Shown: piece after piece, positions 21,613 to 32,901 of the stretch
Numbering within the stretch: the first letter of the stretch is position 1
How the letters are laid out: every line of letters starts with the position of its first letter
Source of the DNA: Liquidambar formosana
Taxonomy: Eukaryota; Streptophyta; Magnoliopsida; Saxifragales; Altingiaceae
DNA length: 64,000 bases
Assembly (NCBI GenBank): GCA_039720395.1
Contig: CM077832.1
Span: 12,045,967 to 12,109,966, forward strand
Direction of reading: 5' to 3'
The notes under the pieces: model-generated
The model's database searches: none
What the model saw: only the letters and a program-made list of their open reading frames with translations
What the model was told of the DNA's origin: nothing
Program-made: the position numbers and the translations under genes

Positions 21613-22687
21613 TCAATGAAGACTTTGATTGTTGTACGCCTCCCAAGCTTTTCCATAGGTATGAAGTTCTGCAAATTGAGACGAAATTCATATACGAAGC
21701 GAATTTAAAAAATCAAAGTTAGGTTTTTGTACATTCTTGGCCAATACCTGACGAAAGATTCATGTTGGTCATAGCACAAAAAGTAGAGTGTGTGAAAGCG
21801 CTACTAATGCCCCAATTTTGATGTAAATTCGGAAGATAATTGTTGTTGTTGGGAGTTGCATCTTTTGAAATCACAAGGTTTTGCTGAAAGCCGAAAATGG
21901 AAGATGGCGTCAACTTCCTTCCGACCTTAACCGATTCCTCAAAACAGTCATTTTTCTCAGCTTGATCAACTATCGAGTGAGAGCTAGGTTCATTGGCATC
22001 AGAAACCACCACAGGAAATTTTTTCGGCTCACTGAGCTTTCTATTGCACATTTTTTCTCTAGTCCTTTCCCTTGCCCTAGCTCTTGCCTTCGCCCTCACC
22101 TCTTTTGCTACAAGATGAGATGCACCATGATATGGCTGTTTTTTCATCTTTTTCTTTTTGGAAAGACCTATCAGTGATGACTTCCTCTTCGAACTCATCT
22201 GTGGCCTCGAACTCACCGATGTTATTTGGCATACTGAAGCAGAAGACAAGCTCTTGGCCGCAGCACTGCAGCTGTGCTTTGTCTGTGCTACTTCCACAAT
22301 GGCTGCTGTCGACTTTGCAAGCAGCCACTCGAGGGTTTTACTTGCTTTGTCGAACCCTAGCATGTCTTGGAGATCAAAGAACTTGCGGGCAATTCCGATG
22401 GATAGTCTCACTCGCCGGTCTCTCAACCCTTGTGCTGTGCAAATCTTGCTGTGCCTATCTTTCTTCGCAGGTCCCTTATTTTCTATGGGAGCATTATTAC
22501 TGTCCGAAACCACCACATTAACTGCGGTTTCAGCGACTGGAGAATTGGGCCGGGACAAGTGGTCGGCCATGAGCAGATCTTGGTGGTTGTGGAAAATGTC
22601 GTCGGAGTAGTGGCCGACGAAGGAAGGAGAGTGGTAGAAGAATGAGGGGAGAAAAGGGTTGACACTAGTGTTGGTGGATGACAGCAT
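21613..22687 (-). CDS. CYC/TB1-class TCP transcription factor (CYCLOIDEA-like), two exons
   Basis: Exon 1 is 22687-21748 and exon 2 is 21668-21613, encoding 331 residues. The TCP domain spans about residues 74-132: basic region [20 protein letters not shown], helix [14 protein letters not shown], loop GFDKA, helix [13 protein letters not shown]. An R domain [19 protein letters not shown] (about 195-213) marks the class II CYC/TB1 clade, nuclear DNA-binding regulators of axillary bud growth and floral symmetry. The 3' exon adds [18 protein letters not shown], resembling the clade's C-terminal motif. A basic KKKKMKK (177-183) may be a nuclear signal. The start is the first ATG; four codons upstream are open but lack an ATG, and MLSSTN...NPF resembles CYC-like N-termini. 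The helix I sequence is closer to CYC/TCP1 and TCP12 than to BRC1/TCP18, but subclade is uncertain. I see no clear ECE motif before the R domain. Confidence 0.9.
21669..21747 (-). other. 79-bp 3' intron of the TCP gene
   Basis: Donor CAG|GTATTGG at 21747 and acceptor TTTGCAG| at 21669, phase 1, AT-rich. Reading through without splicing gives GIGQECTKT and a stop inside the intron. Splicing instead joins SS to [14 protein letters not shown], a conserved-looking end. A small intron near the 3' end is known in CYC-like genes. Confidence 0.8.
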
Positions 22688-23030
22688 TGTGGCTGGCAAT
22701 TGCGCGCAATTGCACTGGGGGATGGCTGTTAGTTTTTCAATAAAATTGTCAAGAAAAAAACTAGTGGGTACCTGCTCTTGAAAGAGTTCCGTCCATCCCT
22801 GTCTTTAAAAGATTCAATCTCTCTGAGAGCTGGTAAAGACTAAGCTTGAGGGAAACATCTGTGTAATATAGGAGGAAGAGGGAGAGAGAGGGAGAGAAAG
22901 AGAGAGGCAGGGAGGTTAAAGTGGGTATTCGATTCATCAAACGCACTAACTAGTACACATTGAAGGCACAGGTGCTTTGTATTTAACCATATTTTTATCT
23001 TTATGGGAAAAAAAAAAAAAGTTACCTATG
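22688..23030 (-). promoter_or_regulatory. TCP gene leader and proximal promoter
   Basis: Read on the gene strand, a CT-rich stretch (22872-22910) and a TATA-like TATATTAC (22863-22870) precede about 175 bp of leader. The leader holds a short upstream ATG frame near 22790, a possible splice donor (GCAG|GTACC near 22769) and an AACAG acceptor near 22730, so a 5' UTR intron is conceivable. No class II TCP site (GGNCCCAC) was found here. Confidence 0.3.
22696..22713. promoter_or_regulatory. Perfect 18-bp palindrome just upstream of the TCP start codon
   Basis: GCAATTGCGCGCAATTGC equals its own reverse complement and lies 9 bp upstream of the ATG. It contains two CAATTG (E-box type CANNTG) cores around GCGC. 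Function unknown; it could form a leader hairpin or bind a dimeric factor. Confidence 0.4.
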
Positions 23031-23033
23031 CGC

Positions 23034-23036
<3 letters not shown>

Positions 23037-23081
<45 letters not shown>
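23037..23081. repeat. (GA)n microsatellite
   Basis: About 22 uninterrupted GA units roughly 350 bp upstream of the TCP start codon. Confidence 0.95.
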
Positions 23082-23084
<3 letters not shown>

Positions 23085-23106
23085 GAGTCTAGGTAGGTAA
23101 CTGGCT

Positions 23107-23210
23107 AAGAGCACGGACACGGACATGCGATATGGTTATAACACGACATGGATACCCTGACATGGTAATTTTTAAAAAAACCCAAGACACGATATGGTAG
23201 GGATACGGCA

Positions 23211-23246
<36 letters not shown>

Positions 23247-23597
23247 CATTATAGTTTTATAGTTTTATTTTTCAATTGAAAGGTAGAGTTTAAAACAAAA
23301 ATCACATAACAAAAAAAAATTTTGGGATTTTGCAAAATCACCCCTCAATTGTTAAAAACAACTAAAATTATCCCTTTTAAAAAAATTTAAATTTAAATTT
23401 TTGACCACGCCGTGTCCGTTCCTGTGTCCCTCGCTCCAATGTCCTTCATGTGTCCCCGCCGTGTCCCTCCCATGTCAAAATTAATTTAATTATTTTTATT
23501 TTCCCGACATGTACGGAGTGTGTCGGACACCTGTCGGAGCCGTGTCCGTGTCCGACACAGCCACAACACCATTTTTGGAGTGTCCGTACTTCCTAAA
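23107..23597. mobile_element. Repeat rich in GGACACGG / CCGTGTCC, probable non-autonomous transposon
   Basis: The left side has GAGCACGGACACGGACATG and ACACGACATGG; the right side has CCGTGTCCGTGTCCGACAC and ends GTGTCCGTACTTCCTA. These are inverted relative to one another, with an AT microsatellite (23216-23245) between. Such ACGGACAC-ended blocks are common plant repeats. No TSD was identified, so boundaries are approximate. Confidence 0.45.
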
Positions 23598-24600
23598 TAA
23601 TTGGGGATAGTATAATACAAATTCTATTTGAAAAATGCATTTTACCATTGTCCATACGTCACGATTGTGATTAGTTTATTAGTTGTCAATTTTAAAGATG
23701 CACTAGGTTAAAGACAAAAAAAAAATAAAAAAACACAAAAGAAAATTACATTTATTGATGTGGTAGATCGTCTTCCATTAAGAAAAAAAATTAAGAAAAC
23801 AATTAAATGAGGGATGAATAAGAGTGTTCTCTGTGTTACTTTATGTGGGAACTGCAAATCATAATGGGTAGACTAGTGGGTTTTAGGATTTGTCTTCAGA
23901 AATAAAAAAAAATCTTTGGATTCAAATTTTCACTCCCTTATAAGACAAGTTAAATTTAACTCATTTTGAGGTTTGAATATATTTGTATTGCCTTCATTCT
24001 TATTTTATTGTTCATTTTTATTTTTTGAGGTATTTCAAAACTAATGCCCTGCTCAAAAAGTCAATAACCATTTTTTTTTTTATAGTAATTTCATAGATTA
24101 TCTTTCTCCCTTCTTTCTTTTTTTTTTTTTTTTTTTATTTTTTATTTATCAAATCATAAGAACTCATGTACACACGGCTAGAAAAGTCGAAAGCAAGTTA
24201 TCTTTGAAATCTCACACTTCTTTAAGGTGGAATGTGCCACTCGACCTATAAGTCATTGGCATAAATAATCTATTCTCATAAATGTTTTGTACAATTAAAG
24301 ATAAAATTAAAATATTATTAATGTAAAAACATTTAAAAAAATTTCTAAAAAAAATGTATATTTTTAAAAGTAGCAGCTAATTAAGAATGAAAAGTATATA
24401 TATATATATATATTTTATTGAATAAAGTAAGAGCGTGACTGATGGCGAGCCTATCAACTTGGAGCTTTCGCCGCACAAATATGACCCTTCACAAAAAACT
24501 CCCGGAGATATATGAGTTTGGAATCTTATTCTGAGGATATATGACCTATGATGCCACAATAAAAAGAATTAAAGAAACACAGCTAGGCATTCGATTCCGG
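23598..24600. other. Intergenic, no gene recognised
   Basis: AT-rich sequence with T-runs (24118-24140) and an AT repeat at 24395-24412. A GC-balanced stretch at 24430-24560 shows no motif. Confidence 0.4.
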
Positions 24601-25500
24601 CTCTGCTATCACCGCCGGCATTCTTCATCCATGGAGTTTGCCGGCCATATGTGGTGTATTTTTTATTTTTTATTTTTTATAATTTAAAATCAATCAAACA
24701 CTGTGGCCGGCCAACTCCCCACTCCGCCCAACCCATGAATTCCCCCACCCCGCGTCGGTCTCCACCCAACTCCATTTTTCCCAGTGACCCGTTTTCTTTT
24801 TTTTTTCTTTTGAATTCAATCAAACACTATAAGCAAAAACAAAAAATTGAAGAAGGAGACAACCAACCAATGCAAACCCAACAGCCTCCACAATCCGTCA
24901 ACATATCTCTTTCCTTTTTCTCTCTTTGTTTTTTTTTCTTTCATTCTGCTCTGTTTAGACGCAGCCATGGGTCATTTTTTTTTCCCTGTAATACCCCTTT
25001 TTTGTTAATTACAAATCTGCAGCCGCCGTTCTCCCCCTTCTCTCCTCATCCTCGTCGGCGACGCCATCAACATAAACCCTTAATTGAAGCCGCTGCAACC
25101 CCCTTTTATTTTTTTTCCCAAGAAAAGAATAGAAAAAACAAAGAAAAAGCTCCAAATCTACCATGCGAGGGAAATCCACCTCCAGATTTGACAACGCTGA
25201 CCATCAGATTCGTCGGCGTTCTTTGCCTTGAAATTTTTACACTCATGGATGGACTCAGATCATATCAGATCTGGATCTGATCGAGGAGTTGCCTTTGGGG
25301 TCTCTTGTGAAAACGCTTTCACAGTCGTCGAGATGGCGTTGATGGAGGCGGCTGCGAGGGGTAGCAGATGGCCGGAGATGGCGTTTCGGGGAGAGAGACG
25401 ACGATCCGTACAAAACGCAGTGTTTAATTGGTGTAGCGGGTGCACGTGGCAAGGTGGTATATATTCGGAATTAAAGTAGGGGGTGATACATAGTGAGAAG
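24601..25500. other. GC-richer gene-like block of unknown identity
   Basis: Composition changes from AT-rich to gene-like with codon-like CGG/GCC content (for example GCCGCCGTTCTCCC, GATGGCGTTGATGGAGGCGG). Plus-strand frames of 209 and 83 codons and minus-strand frames of 60-65 codons overlap, none with a recognised domain; the 209-codon one is Pro/Phe-rich from T/C runs. It may be a leader and first exon of an unannotated transcript, or a gene fragment moved by a transposon. Confidence 0.3.
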
Positions 25501-26034
25501 TTTTTATATATGTGTGGAAAAAAAGTCAGTCAACTTGAAACCCAAATGAGAAAGGGATAGGTTTTTGGTTTCCGTGTATTCGAAGAGAACTACCAAAAGA
25601 GTTAAAAAGTAGGTTAACTTTTTAGGGTTTCTATCCGTTAAAATTATTTTACAGGATTTCTAAAGGACTGGGGCTGTATGTAGTACGTACGTAAAAAACA
25701 TTGTAGAGGCTACATGTGTGCCTCTGCGTCTAATGATAATAGGCAGTTTTCTTTGACTGGCCCTCTTCAATGTGACAATGTCCCTTTGACTACAAAGAGT
25801 ACCCTTTTAATTACTCTTTCGCCCCTCTCTTTCTCTTCAAGATATACAGAGCCAGTACTTGATTTTTTTTATTTCATATTTGCTTTCTATTCTTTAATTA
25901 TTCCTTGTCTTGTTTAGTAGGTTCATCCATTAATGGGACACTGTCATCGAAAAATTTTGCCACATCTCTCTCTCTCTCTCTCTCTCTCTCTTGATGAGCT
26001 TTTTATTTTTATTTTTTATGAGCATCTCTTTCTT
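25501..26034. other. Intergenic, no gene recognised
   Basis: Ordinary AT-rich DNA ending in a CT microsatellite (25966-25991) and the left flank of the Copia element. Confidence 0.4.
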
Positions 26035-26510
26035 TGTAGGATTTTTATATAACATGAGTTTACATTGATTGATATTTTAGATTGTGAAAAACGGATTGAA
26101 TGTGTAGTCTGTAATGATGTACGATATAGCCTAATATATAATGTGATCAATAAAATAATTGGGTTCTACTGTACCTTGATCTGTAATGTGGGATTATAAA
26201 GTATGAACCTATTCCCTATAAGTTAAGGAGTCCATGATGGGAAAGACTCCATAAAGTTTTTATTTTATAAATAGGTTAGGTCCTCTCTACACTTTATAAG
26301 TTGAAAACCCTAATAGCCTGTCCCATTGGTGGCTGCATAAAGAAAATAGAAGCAAGTAGAGGAAGACCGGCCTAGCTCCTAACTGTATCTCTTATGTAGA
26401 GGTTTGTTAATTAGATTCAATAGTTTCCACAGGTACGCACATATTATATATTATTATTATATTTCATGTATTCTAGTTTTCTAGTATGGACTTAATATAT
26501 TGTTTTAACA
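26035..26510 (+). repeat. 5' LTR of Copia element 1
   Basis: Begins TGTAGGATTTTTATATAAC and ends TGTTTTAACA. It shares blocks such as GGAAAGACTCCATAAAG and GTAGAGGAAGACCGGCCTAG with the 3' LTR. A TATA-like TTTATAAATAGG lies at about 26262-26275. Confidence 0.85.
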
Positions 26511-26512
26511 AG

Positions 26513-26524
26513 TAGTATCAGAGC
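26513..26524 (+). other. Primer-binding site of Copia element 1
   Basis: TAGTATCAGAGC, one mismatch from the initiator-tRNA-Met complement TGGTATCAGAGC, three bases after the LTR. It sets the plus orientation. Confidence 0.75.
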
Positions 26525-26619
26525 CACCATATTAGGACTAGAACCATGATTGGATATTTAGTTTTCGTACGTCTACTATTATTTTAATAAAGTGCTGTAT
26601 AAGGGTTTTTGAGTTTTAC

Positions 26620-28010
26620 GCAATACCATCATTGCCTAGTTTTCGAACTACCTACCAGCATAACCGTGTGAAGGGTTTTATTCCTCTCACTTTTGTGATA
26701 ATTATTGCATGTATATCAATGGATATTTATATATACATGCGCATGTTTTTCTGCATAACAATATCTGAAGTTTTGGTTGATGAAAACCACATTAAAAGCA
26801 TATTAGATTCAATTGATTTCATATGGAATTGTGTGTGGTATCATGTACGTGGGTTAACTTTGGAAGATTAATTGCATGTTTATTTATTTATTTTTGTTTA
26901 TGCTTATACCACATCTGTTAGTGCTCTTTTGGGTTCATAGGTTTTAAGTCAAAACCCAGCTTTATACTCATGAATCTCTTGGCCATCTCATAACTATTCA
27001 AAGGGCAATAATTTTACACATGTTTTCTAATATATTGAATTAGTATTCCCATATGTTATTGTGTCGGATTGAAGAACGAATCATTAGTTTTCGTGAGAAA
27101 CCCAAAACCAACCATTTGACCCAGCGAAGGGTTGGAGACAACCTCAACTCCCTGTTGCGCCATGCCCACTTGCATTCCCAGGCGCGTGAGGGATATCTTC
27201 TAGGCTTTTGGGCCCATTGTATGAACGGATAAAATAAAATAAAATATTGTGACCAAGCCAAGTAGCGTGGTTTTGTAACCAAGGGGGGGTATTAAAATGA
27301 GTTAGATGTATGATATGGGCCACATGGGAGTGTGAGTTCTTTGTTGGTAAATTTAAAGGTGTATATATACATATATATGTGACCCATATTTATACTAGAA
27401 CTTCGTATTTGAACCTTCTATTGATGGAGACCAATTCAAAAGCAAATTAGATTAATTATTTTTTGATATTTCATGTTTGGTATCATATGGGTTAACTTTG
27501 ATTGTGTAATCGAATGTGCATCCCATGATAAAATGAGATGTATCTTTGTTCAAGGTTTTAGGTTGAACCCAATCCAAGACAATGAAGCTCATGACCATTA
27601 TATAGCCAATCGTCGATTAATGATTGTTCAATATATATTTTGAGGTCTTGAATTTGTCTTGATTGATAGATTGCATAAAATAATATTAGAAATTACATGT
27701 AACATGTTTTTACATTCTAGAATTTTAGTCGAAATTATGGGTCCATAACAGAAATTTTCTTGAGGATTTGATGGCCAATCTATGGACAATACTTGCTCCA
27801 TACATATTTTTTAATGGCCTAAATTGGATTTCCCATTTATTATCTTGTCGAATTAAGTGAAGAAACTAGATTTCATGAATACCCAAAATACATGACTGAT
27901 ACCTAATTCTATGACCCGCTAGAGGTAGGGAATAACCCCAGCCTCATTATTTTTGCATGGGCACATGTGACTTAAATTTATTTATTTATTTTAAAATTTT
28001 GACACACTAT
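26620..28010 (+). repeat. Diverged direct repeats in the leader of Copia element 1
   Basis: Blocks around 26770-27180 recur in diverged form around 27425-27950. Examples are GTATCATGTACGTGGGTTAACTTTGG against GTATCATATGGGTTAACTTTGATT; a stretch on GGTTTTAAGTCAAAACCC; and a later block with TTGTCGAATTAAGTGAAG against TGTGTCGGATTGAAGAAC. The period is roughly 0.65-0.8 kb. The match is visible by eye but loose. Confidence 0.4.
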
Positions 28011-28254
28011 TTTTCAATGGGTTCCATTTGCTCTAAGGAGTCGCATTTTGTTTTTGTCTAAATTTAAAGATAGTGGTTAATTTTGGTACTATTTTTAAAC
28101 CGTAAATTATTGGTTTTTTTTTTTATTTGATTTTTGGCACAATTTTTTTTAGTAACAAATTTACGATATGTGTCTAATGTCCAAGAATGATTGTAAAAGT
28201 ATGCGATTCTTCTTAGATACATTATAATAACTAATAGTCCTTAATCTAAATGGC

Positions 28255-28345
28255 ATGTTTTGTCCCAATAAGAGAGTAGGGTTTTACGAAAGTCATGGTT
28301 TTCGACTCCCTACATTGCGTAGGTGCATGTGTAGTGTGTTGGAGT
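28255..28345 (+). mobile_element. SINE-like fragment inside Copia element 1
   Basis: GTTTTACGAAAGTCATGGTTTTCGACTCCC carries a polymerase III box B-like core (GGTTTTCGACTCC), followed by TAGGTGCATGTGTAGTGTG. It resembles the SINE at 58690-58830. Box A is not clear. Confidence 0.35.
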
Positions 28346-29329
28346 GCACGTAAACATATATATATTTCATGTATTACATAGGCTTGCTCAAACCTTAAGT
28401 ATAAGTATATACAAGTGCTCATGTATCATACTTTTTGAGACTTGTAATGGATAATGAACCTAGTGAATCCATTTGCATTCACATAGACACTACAAGTTGG
28501 AACAATTAATGGTTAGTATAGAAGGCAAATTGTGTTATTGATCTACTTTGTGATTCCTCTATATTTAATGTGCAAAATTTTTAGTAAAAATTTTATTATG
28601 TAATTTGTCAATGCGTTGGTAATGTGATAACATACTCTTTTTGGATTTGTTATTATACTATGAAATAATTTTTGGATTATATATACATGTACGAACTCAA
28701 TAAATGAATAAATGAATTTTGGAATTATATATTCTCAATCACATATAAAGTAATTTTAGCATGCAAATAAAGAATTGTGATCGAGATTTTTAGAATGGGC
28801 ATAAAGGCTATCCTAGTTTGGGGAATGTAGTTGGCCAAAGTGGGTGATAGCTGCTAAAGTGGCCCATTCACAAAGGTTGACATAATTTCTCATTCAAAAT
28901 ATTGTGGGATAGGATTGTGTTTTTGGGTTGTAGCATACAATCACCTACACAAAAGGGGTTATTGTGTGTGACAATTCAAAAATGGCATGGGGTGATTAGC
29001 GGGAAGGCATGGATCTAGAGGGTACCTTTTGCCTAAAGGTGATGGGCTTCTCAAAAATTTGTACAATTCTTGTTGATTAGTCTCATGATAAAGTTTTTTG
29101 GACAGCACCTATTAGCATGTTGTATTCTCTGCCCAAAGGAGAGTTTATGATGACGCACCCAAGGCTCTCGCCATGATAAGACTCATAAAGTTTTCGAGCT
29201 ATTTATTGGTATATTTAATTAATTTCCCATCTTGGTTAGATAAAGGAAATGATCATCCATTATTATAATTGCATGCATTATGTTTGGATGATATGTGAAA
29301 TTATTTTTGAATTGCTTCTTAATTCTTCT

Positions 29330-29532
29330 GCTTTTACTAGCCAAATATCTGTAATTAAAATTTTCGCTGGTAATAACTATGGGAAATGGAGACAACATGT
29401 ACAGATTGTACTTGGATTTGATAGACTTATTGACATGGATAATATTGAGTATCAGGATGATTATGTTATTTTTGCATCCATGATTTGGAATATGTTTGCC
29501 ATCAATAGTTATGTATCTACGATTAAATTTTG
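29330..29532 (+). pseudogene. Copia gag N-terminal remnant
   Basis: Reads ISVIKIFAGNNYGKWRQHVQ then IVLGFDRLIDMDN. The pattern F-x-GxNYxxW-x-x-x-V-x-LG-x-x-L matches the DUF4219/UBN2 start of Copia Gag. The sequence after the stop at 29531 keeps traces (LARWYQTLLILI in another frame near 29580), then is lost. Confidence 0.5.
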
Positions 29533-31660
29533 ATTGTTACAAATATATCATAAAGAATTAAGATATATAGTTAATTCTTGCTTGGCGAGATGATACCAAA
29601 CATTATTAATTCTTATAATGATGAAAGGGAAAGCGTCAACGACTTTCTCATGTTTCCAATATTGATCATGGACTTAGAGACTTAAAGAATTAATTGATGA
29701 TTAATATTGAGTGCCCTTCTAGTTCCTTTCTGAGACATAAATAATTTTCTCATAAATTTTTTGTTGAACTAAGAAAACATATTATGTACTATCATAGTGA
29801 TGGGATACAAAATATTCTTCTACTATTGTTTTTAGAAGAAGAGGGAATTTATATTTAATGGACTAATTATAAGCCTATTGAAGAATATCATCAATTTTAT
29901 GGAGTTCATACCCATTAATGCAATATAGTGTTAAAGTTATATAGATTGATAAATATTGGTGATATATTGAAGTTATAATTAGGTTGAATGCAATTGTAAG
30001 TACATGATTGATGTAGAATGTTTTCAATGATTGTGAATATCGAATTAATGTGATTTTAGTTTAAAACTATTTTTGCATTGTTTTCAATTATAAACTAAAT
30101 TTGGCACATTTCTTTTTGAAAACTACTATTTTTAGTAGTCTTGTAAATTTTTCTTTAATCCACTAAATCTTAACCCTTGGCTGAAATATGTTTTCAATGG
30201 TCAAATTATTGATCTTGACAACTATTTGAAAATTTAAGATTGAAAAATTTTCAAATTGATTTCATGAAAGTAGATGAAGATTTTGATTTTATGTGAGTAA
30301 AGAATATATTTATTTACGCACTATTGTACAAATTTTCACATACATAATTGAACTAAATTGTTCTAAGGTGAACAAAGGGGTAAAATGTGAATTGAAAAAA
30401 TTTATATATTTTTAGTAGACATTAATATAGTAATAATATGTTAAGAATAATTCTTACCAATGTATGAATATTAAGATTTGTGGGAGTAAATTCACTTATG
30501 ATTTTATTGTACTTGAAGCATATTTTCATTCAAGTTTTTAAATTAAAAGGCTTCAGGAAATATTTTATATTCGCTTTGTTTTGTTGTATTTGAAAGACAC
30601 TTATAGTTTCCACATAAAGAATATATCATTGCGTGTGAAAAATATCATGTATTGATTCTGTTATCATAAAAGGACAAGTTGAATATAAAGTTAATGAAAA
30701 ATTAAGTTAGAAATGATATATAAAGAATGTATCTTATGTTTTTGCTAATTTTAGAGCATATTAAGTACTTGAGATTATGCTCATTTAGGTTTTGCGTATG
30801 CATTAAATTTACATACTGATCAGCAGTGTTTTCTTTAAATGAGCAAAAACAATACGATGGTTAAGATACCTATCATGAACTAAAGCTTTATGAATTTTAC
30901 TTGTCCATGATGGAATTTAATATATAAAATGTGATTAATTATTGTACTTATATTTGGGTATACGTTGGAACTAATATAGTTAAAGGGTTGTATAAAAGAT
31001 AGAGTTGATAGACTCGTATGAATTTTTTCACCATGATTATAAGACTAAATATGATAACATGTATGAAGTTGTTTTGATGCTAACATTTTATGAAGGACTT
31101 TAAGTTTTAGTTTATCTACAAAACTTTAAAAGTTTATAATTTTTTTTTAATATGGCATAAGAGACAATAACTTTTGTATGGCTGGTATAAGGACATAATG
31201 TTTTTAGTAGTTAGAGAAACTATCATAGTAAGCAGACAACAATATGGGTAGAAATAATTATAATTGGGCTCCACTAACATGCCTAGCCTATAAAGTTTTA
31301 TAGTTGTCTTAAGCTATTATGAATATGCTTGATTAGTAGGAGTTTAAGATTATGTGATAACTAAATTTGATGTGATTCATAATCCCATTTGGGATGAGGT
31401 AACCCATAAAGTACGGGGTTTTTTGCCATTAAGGTTTGTAAAATTATTTCGTGAAATAATATTTATTTGTTATATTGCCATATTTCGTGCACATGTAGTT
31501 TTTTGTTTTTGACAGAATGAGCTCATCATAAAGAAAATCATTCAAGAAAGTAGACGTCTATCTTGAAGTATAGTGGGTACCAATTAATTTTCTTATACTG
31601 TATTATTATGCACATAAAGTATGATTGATGTCATTTTGGGCATATGATATATGCTATATA

Positions 31661-31798
31661 CTTATATCTTATTGTTGTGCATGACATCAATAAAGATATC
31701 GAGATATAAAATAAAGAGATAATAGTTTGCTTATGTCTTATTGTTGTGCATGACATTAATAAAGATCTCGAGATATAAAGTAAAGACATAAGAGTCTC
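31661..31798. repeat. 69-bp tandem duplication
   Basis: The block starting CTTATATCTTATTGTTGTGC at 31661 recurs from 31730 with a few substitutions. It lies in the 3' non-coding part of Copia element 1. Confidence 0.85.
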
Positions 31799-32208
31799 AT
31801 GCATTAGAGACATGTGAGCTTCAGTTAGAAGCATAAAGGCTTCCTTGTGAGGCATAAAGAAGTTTCATGGGAAACCATAAAGAGGACCGATGTTGAACTT
31901 AACACAAATTTTGATCACATTTAGTGTACTATTTTCATACCGCACTTACACATCATTTTGAAATCCATATCGATAGGGATATTAGTATTTGTAACTGTGG
32001 AGTGGTCTTATGTCGCTAAATGATGTAATAGCTTCCATGATTTGGTGTCGGTATTTTTATTAGATTAGATTATGTTACTAAGGTGTTTTCATTCAGGCTA
32101 TATGTACGTGTGGCCACTTAAGTAAATCAACTTGAGAGTCATTTTTCAAAACAATATATATGTATGTATTATTTTATTATTATTAGTTAAATAACAATCA
32201 ATGTAGCC

Positions 32209-32220
32209 CAAGTGGGAAAA
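32209..32220 (+). other. Polypurine tract of Copia element 1
   Basis: AAGTGGGAAAA directly precedes the 3' LTR start TGTTAGAA, as the plus-strand priming site of an LTR retrotransposon does. Confidence 0.6.
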
Positions 32221-32692
32221 TGTTAGAATTTTTATATAATTTGGGCTTACATTGATTGATTTTCTGGATTGTGAAAAATGGGTTGAATGTCTAGCCTGTA
32301 ATGATATACGATATAACCCAATATATGATGTGATCAATAAAGTAATTGGACTTTAGTGCACCTTAGTCTATGATATGGGATTATAAAATGTGGGTCTATT
32401 CCTTATAAGTCAAGGAATCCATGATAGGAAAGACTCCATAAAGCTTCTTTATAAATAGGCCAGGTCCTCTCTACACTCCATAAGTTGAAAACTCTAGTGG
32501 CCTGTCCCATTAATGGCTACATAAAGAAAAGAGGAGCAAGTAGAGGAAGACCGGCCTAGTTCGTAACTGTATCTCTTTTGTAGAGGTTTGTTACTTGGAT
32601 TCAATGGTTTCCGTAGGTATGCACATTATGTATTATTATTATATTCCATGTATTCCAGTTTTCTTGTATGGACTTAATATATTGTTCTAACA
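32221..32692 (+). repeat. 3' LTR of Copia element 1
   Basis: TGTTAGAATTTTTATATAAT...TGTTCTAACA, 472 bp, full-length partner of the 5' LTR (476 bp), differing by scattered substitutions and a short indel near 32445-32455. Confidence 0.85.
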
Positions 32693-32901
32693 TCCCTCTC
32701 TCTTGAGTTGAGGGCATGAGTAGTAACCAAATGTGGTATTAGTGAGGAGCTTAGGGTTTAGAGAAACAAAAAAAAAACTCTTTACATTCTGTATATATAG
32801 TCCATACTACGTTTGTGTTTCCATTTATGCATGCCCATGTCCATTAGTCTTCGCACCATATTTCCTTCCAAATTCTTCTCTCTCTCTCTCTCTCTCTCTC
32901 T
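32693..32901. other. Spacer between two convergent Copia elements
   Basis: 209 bp including a (CT)n run at 32876-32901, which is the immediate target of Copia element 2. Confidence 0.6.

Larger units (their letters stand above)
26035..32692 (+). mobile_element. Copia-type LTR retrotransposon 1, degenerate, mostly non-coding
   Basis: Bounded by LTRs 26035-26510 and 32221-32692, which are alike along their whole length (I estimate somewhat under 90 percent identity), with a tRNA-Met primer site after the first and a polypurine tract before the second. The 5.7-kb interior contains only a gag-like remnant near 29330-29530. No protease, integrase, reverse transcriptase or RNase H motif was recognised, suggesting a non-autonomous or heavily decayed element. 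Flanks TTCTT / TCCCT agree at only three of five bases as a TSD. Confidence 0.75.

Noticed and set aside
21719..21747. TCP protein ending GIGQECTKT
   Set aside because: That end is intron read-through; the spliced form gives the more conserved C-terminus.
22688..22699. Four extra N-terminal codons on the TCP protein
   Set aside because: The codon at the start of the longer frame is TTG, not ATG; the first ATG is at 22687 and gives an N-terminus like other CYC-type proteins.
22700..23100. TCP autoregulatory binding sites (GGNCCCAC / GTGGNCCC) in the promoter
   Set aside because: No matching site was found; the nearest GTGGGTACC lacks the core.
24651..25280. 209-codon frame as a gene
   Set aside because: Its composition is driven by T/C runs giving Phe/Ser/Pro, overlapping frames exist on the other strand, and no motif is recognisable.
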